A stretch of 64,000 nucleotides of DNA from Burkholderiales bacterium. GTDB taxonomy: Bacteria > Pseudomonadota > Gammaproteobacteria > Burkholderiales > SG8-41. A program made the position numbers and the translations under genes. The DNA lies in assembly GCA_020854035.1 (NCBI GenBank), contig JADZGE010000055.1:1-64000 (forward strand). Reading direction: 5' to 3'. Within the stretch, counting starts at the first letter, position 1; each line of letters begins with the position of its first letter. This document shows, in pieces, positions 60,425 to 64,000 of this stretch. The notes under the pieces are model-generated. The model did not search any database and was not told the origin of the DNA. It saw only the letters and a program-made list of their open reading frames with translations.

Positions 60425-61417
60425 ATGAAGCCCGCCCGCATCGTCGCCGCAACGGCAGCCGCCATCGCGTTGTGCGCGCTGCCCGCCTACCCGCAACAGA
60501 AAGTGCAGCTTCGCTTCGGCACGGTCGGCATCGGCTCGGCCTGGTACAACTACGGCGCCGGAATCGCCGATCTCGTCAAGCCCAGGCTGCCGGCCGGCTC
60601 GTCGATCGACGTGCTGCCGAGAGCCGGCGGAGTCGGCAACCTCAAGCTCGTCCAGGCCGGAGAGATCGAGCTTGGACTGAGCTTCGCGAACAACTCCGCC
60701 GAAGCGTGCGGCGGCTTCAACACCTTCAAGGAAAAACAGGACAAGGTGCGGGCGGTACTCGGTGGTCTCGATGTCTACTACTTCGGCACGTTCGTGACGA
60801 GGAAATCGGGCGTGACCTCGTGGGAGGATATCGTCGCCGGCAAGAACAGGTTCCACCTGCTCACCACCCGGCCGGGCGGCACCGGTGAACTGGCCGTGCG
60901 GCAGGTGCTGGCGCTCCTCGGGTCGAGCAAGGAGGCGGTGGCGAAGAACGGCGGCATGATCGAAGCGACCGAACGCTCCGGCGCCGCCGAGGAAGTCAAG
61001 GACGGCCAGGCCGGCGGCTGGGCGCACATCGTCACCAAGGGTCATCCGGGCGCGACCCAGCTCGTGACGATCAACGACATGATCATGCTGCCGCTGCCCG
61101 ACAAGGTGGTGAAGGGCATGGTCGAGAAGAACGGCTGGGTGGCGGCCGAAATTCCGGCCGGCAGCTTCAAGGGCCAGACGCAGCCGGTGAAGACCGTGAA
61201 GGCCGCCTCCAACCTCATCGTCCGGGCCGATCTGCCGGACGCCGTCGTTTACACGATCACCAAGACGATCATCGAGAACGCCGACAAGCTGCGCAAGATC
61301 CACGCCGCTCTTGCCGACTTCGATCCGAAGATCGCGGCGAATCCCGGGTTGAACGGCAACTGTCCGCTGCACCCCGGCGCGCAAAAGTACTACCGGGAAG
61401 CGGGGATGCTCAAGTAA
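60425..61417 (+). CDS. TAXI-family TRAP transporter solute receptor
   Basis: A 330-residue periplasmic receptor. ATG 60425 follows GAGGAGG. The signal peptide ends near ALPAYPQ. LRFGTVGIGSAWYNYGAGIA is the TAXI opening, and SIDVLPRAGGVGNLKLVQAG, VTSWEDIVAGKNRF and DFDPKIAANPGLNGNCPLHP are further family features. TAXI receptors work with fused TRAP permeases, and exactly such a gene follows 30 bp later. The ligand is unknown. Together the pair forms a complete, sodium-driven uptake system, unlike the orphan Bug receptors. Confidence 0.93.
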   Translation: MKPARIVAATAAAIALCALPAYPQQKVQLRFGTVGIGSAWYNYGAGIADLVKPRLPAGSSIDVLPRAGGVGNLKLVQAGEIELGLSFANNSAEACGGFNTFKEKQDKVRAVLGGLDVYYFGTFVTRKSGVTSWEDIVAGKNRFHLLTTRPGGTGELAVRQVLALLGSSKEAVAKNGGMIEATERSGAAEEVKDGQAGGWAHIVTKGHPGATQLVTINDMIMLPLPDKVVKGMVEKNGWVAAEIPAGSFKGQTQPVKTVKAASNLIVRADLPDAVVYTITKTIIENADKLRKIHAALADFDPKIAANPGLNGNCPLHPGAQKYYREAGMLK

Positions 61418-61447
61418 TGGCCCGCTCCACGCGACCGGGCTGCTGAA

Positions 61448-63340
61448 GTGGCGCTCCCGCCGGCCTACGCCCGCGCGTTCCTGGGAGCGATCGCGCTGGT
61501 CCTGACGGCGGTCGAATTCACCCCGCTCGTCCTCGGGCGGGGGATCCACGAGATCACCTTTCTCGGCGTGCACGTCGGCGCGACGGCGGCGATCGCCTTT
61601 CTCGTCATCGGCTTCAAGGCGCGGCGCAAGGCCGATCATCCGGTGCCGGTCGTCGATGTCGTGCTGGCCGTGCTGGCGCTTGCGTGCGCGGTCTACTTCG
61701 CGTTCCAGGGCCTGCGCATCTCCGAGCGCATCGAGGGCGTCGACGAGGTGTACGCGCTCGACGAGGTGTTCGGGGCGCTTTTCATCGTGCTGCTCCTCGA
61801 AGCCTCGCGCCGCGTGGCGGGCATCGTGCTCATGGCCCTCGTGGCCCTCTTCATCGCCTACGTCTTTCTCGGTCCTCATCTGCCCGGCGCGCTCGCCCAC
61901 CGCGGCATGAGCTTCATGCGCTTCATCGACCTGCAGGTGCTCTCGACCCAGGGCATCTTCGGCACGCCGATCTCCGCGTCGGCCCACATGGTTTTCTACT
62001 TCGTGCTGGTGGGCGCGTTCCTCGAGCGCTCGGGCGCGGGCCAGCTCTTCGTCAATCTCGCGTATTGCGTGACCGGGCGCGCGTGGGGCGGCGCGGCCAA
62101 GGCTTCGGTCGTCTCCTCGGGGCTCTTCGGCACGGTATCGGGCAGCGCGGTCGCCAACGTGCTGGTCGATGGCATCATCACCATCCCCCTCATGAAGCGC
62201 ACCGGGTTCAAGGGCACCCTGGCGGGCGCCATCGAGGCGACCGCATCGACCGGCGGCCAGCTCGCGCCGCCGGTCATGGGAGCCGCCGCGTTCATCCTCG
62301 CCGACATCGTGGGCGTGAGTTACGCGAGCGTCGCGTTCGCCGCGATCGTCCCGGCGCTCCTCTACTACCTGTCGCTCTACGTGGTGGTGGACAGCTACAG
62401 CCGCCGCGCGGGGCTCGGGCCCAATCCGGCGCTGCCGGTCGCCGAATCGTTCGCCGGGCTTAGGGAACGCTGGCACATCCTCGTGCCGCTCGGCGTGATG
62501 ATCTATTTCCTCACGGCGCAGTACTCGTTGATGCTGGTGGGCGCGGTGAGCTTGGTCACCATCGTGATCCTGAGCTGGGCGCGGGCCTCGACGCGGCTCG
62601 GCCCCGCCGCGATTTACGAAGCGATCGTGAACGGCGCGCGTGGCGCGGCGGAAGTCGCGATCCCGTCCGCGGTCGCCGGCATCATCGTCGGCGTGCTGAT
62701 CCAGACCGGCATGGCGCTGCATCTCGAGCGCTGGCTGCTCGACCTCGCCGGGAACTCGCTCATGATCTCCCTCGTGGGCGCGATGGTGCTCACGCTCATC
62801 TTCGGCATGGGGATGCCCACGTCGGCGGCGTACCTGGTCGCTGCCGTGCTCGTCGGCCCGGCGCTGCAGACGCTCGGCATACCCGCGCTCGCCGCGCACC
62901 TTTTCATCTTCTATTTCGCGGTGCTGTCGATGGTGACCCCGCCGGTGGCGCTCGCCGCCTACGCTGCGGCGGGCATCAGCGGCGAAGATCTCTGGACGAC
63001 CGGCCTTCTCGCGTTCCTCATCGCGATACCGGGGTTCCTCATCCCGTTCGCGTTCGTGTTCGACCAGGGCATCCTGCTGCAGGGCGATCCGCTGCACGCG
63101 GCGTACGTCGTCACGACGGCCGCCATCGGGGTGCTCGGGTTCTCGAGCGGGCTCGGCGGATACCTGTTCGGTCCGCTCAACTGGCCGGCCCGCATCGCGC
63201 TTTTCTGCTTCTCGCCGCTGCTCATCGATCCCGACTTCGTGACCGACGTGATCGGCGGCGCCGGCCTCGGGCTGGTGCTCGCCCACCAGATATGGCGCTA
63301 CAAGATGAGGGCGCCGAAGCCCTCCAGGGCGGCGAGCTGA
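61448..63340 (+). CDS. TRAP transporter fused permease subunit (DctQM-type)
   Basis: A 630-residue inner-membrane protein with many hydrophobic helices. The first part (about 1-130) is the DctQ-like small-subunit region; the remainder is the DctM-like large subunit, with [20 protein letters not shown] and [37 protein letters not shown] is the second conserved half. GTG 61448 is the start; there is only a weak ribosome binding site, consistent with coupling to the TAXI gene. It transports the TAXI-bound solute in symport with sodium. A PLP enzyme starts 7 bp after its stop. Confidence 0.93.
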   Translation: MALPPAYARAFLGAIALVLTAVEFTPLVLGRGIHEITFLGVHVGATAAIAFLVIGFKARRKADHPVPVVDVVLAVLALACAVYFAFQGLRISERIEGVDEVYALDEVFGALFIVLLLEASRRVAGIVLMALVALFIAYVFLGPHLPGALAHRGMSFMRFIDLQVLSTQGIFGTPISASAHMVFYFVLVGAFLERSGAGQLFVNLAYCVTGRAWGGAAKASVVSSGLFGTVSGSAVANVLVDGIITIPLMKRTGFKGTLAGAIEATASTGGQLAPPVMGAAAFILADIVGVSYASVAFAAIVPALLYYLSLYVVVDSYSRRAGLGPNPALPVAESFAGLRERWHILVPLGVMIYFLTAQYSLMLVGAVSLVTIVILSWARASTRLGPAAIYEAIVNGARGAAEVAIPSAVAGIIVGVLIQTGMALHLERWLLDLAGNSLMISLVGAMVLTLIFGMGMPTSAAYLVAAVLVGPALQTLGIPALAAHLFIFYFAVLSMVTPPVALAAYAAAGISGEDLWTTGLLAFLIAIPGFLIPFAFVFDQGILLQGDPLHAAYVVTTAAIGVLGFSSGLGGYLFGPLNWPARIALFCFSPLLIDPDFVTDVIGGAGLGLVLAHQIWRYKMRAPKPSRAAS

Positions 63341-63347
63341 ACCGGCG

Positions 63348-64000
<653 letters not shown>

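Overview
The window is a gene-dense, high-GC stretch that looks like a betaproteobacterial (Burkholderiales-type) chromosome. The main evidence is ten separate Bug/TctC-type periplasmic solute receptors. No TctA/TctB permease gene lies beside any of them, and an abundance of orphan Bug receptors is typical of Bordetella/Cupriavidus-like lineages. The other genes are mostly small catabolic enzymes of the kind found next to Bug genes: alpha/beta hydrolases, ThDP enzymes, amidase, CoA-transferase, acyl-CoA dehydrogenase, UbiD decarboxylase and dehydrogenases. I saw no rRNA, tRNA, CRISPR array, phage gene or intact transposase.

Layout. 0.1-2.5 kb: Bug receptor and alpha/beta hydrolase. 2.5-3.5 kb: a two-gene cassette (nucleotidyltransferase-like protein plus a 68-residue partner, ATGA overlap) bracketed by two inverted arrays of a 14-bp repeat. 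3.5-6.5 kb: ThDP enzyme, nitroreductase, OmpA-like lipoprotein. 6.7-10 kb (minus): opine-dehydrogenase-like, DUF2914 membrane protein, ketopantoate-reductase-like. 10.2-15.7 kb (plus): amidohydrolase, orphan molybdenum hydroxylase large subunit, ThDP enzyme, tiny lipoprotein. 15.7-21.4 kb (minus): MFS carrier, two Bug receptors, old-yellow-enzyme-type reductase. 21.5-26.2 kb (plus): hydroxyisobutyrate-dehydrogenase-like, lactonase-like metallo-hydrolase, racemase-like protein, ThDP enzyme, with a 242-bp element that has inverted ends.

26.3-29.6 kb: remnant of an FMN 2-hydroxyacid dehydrogenase, a TctD/TctE-like two-component system, and TerC. 29.8-33.6 kb: PilA-like pilin, tandem-domain glycosyltransferase, and an L,D-transpeptidase-like protein lacking the expected catalytic residues. 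33.8-38 kb: signal-less ModA-like binding protein, hydrolase, two Bug receptors. 38-46 kb: peptidoglycan-binding-domain protein, CoA-transferase, Bug, proline-rich TonB-like protein, DUF808 protein, M32 carboxypeptidase, acyl-CoA dehydrogenase. 46.3-51.8 kb: frameshifted ketopantoate reductase remnant, UroD-like/SDR/Bug operon, Bug/M24 operon. 52-58.8 kb: hydrolase, Bug, hydrolase, Bug, amidase. 58.9-64 kb: UbiD decarboxylase, TAXI receptor with fused TRAP permease, and a PLP enzyme cut by the window end.

How the genes fit together (inference): many short operons each pair one scavenging receptor with one or two enzymes for an uncommon organic acid, amide or ester. The TctDE-like sensor pair is a plausible regulator of at least some of them. 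Intergenic gaps carry three families of short-period degenerate repeats (7/14, 8 and 10 bp), often as inverted arms, and two decayed genes, so the region has been repeatedly rearranged.
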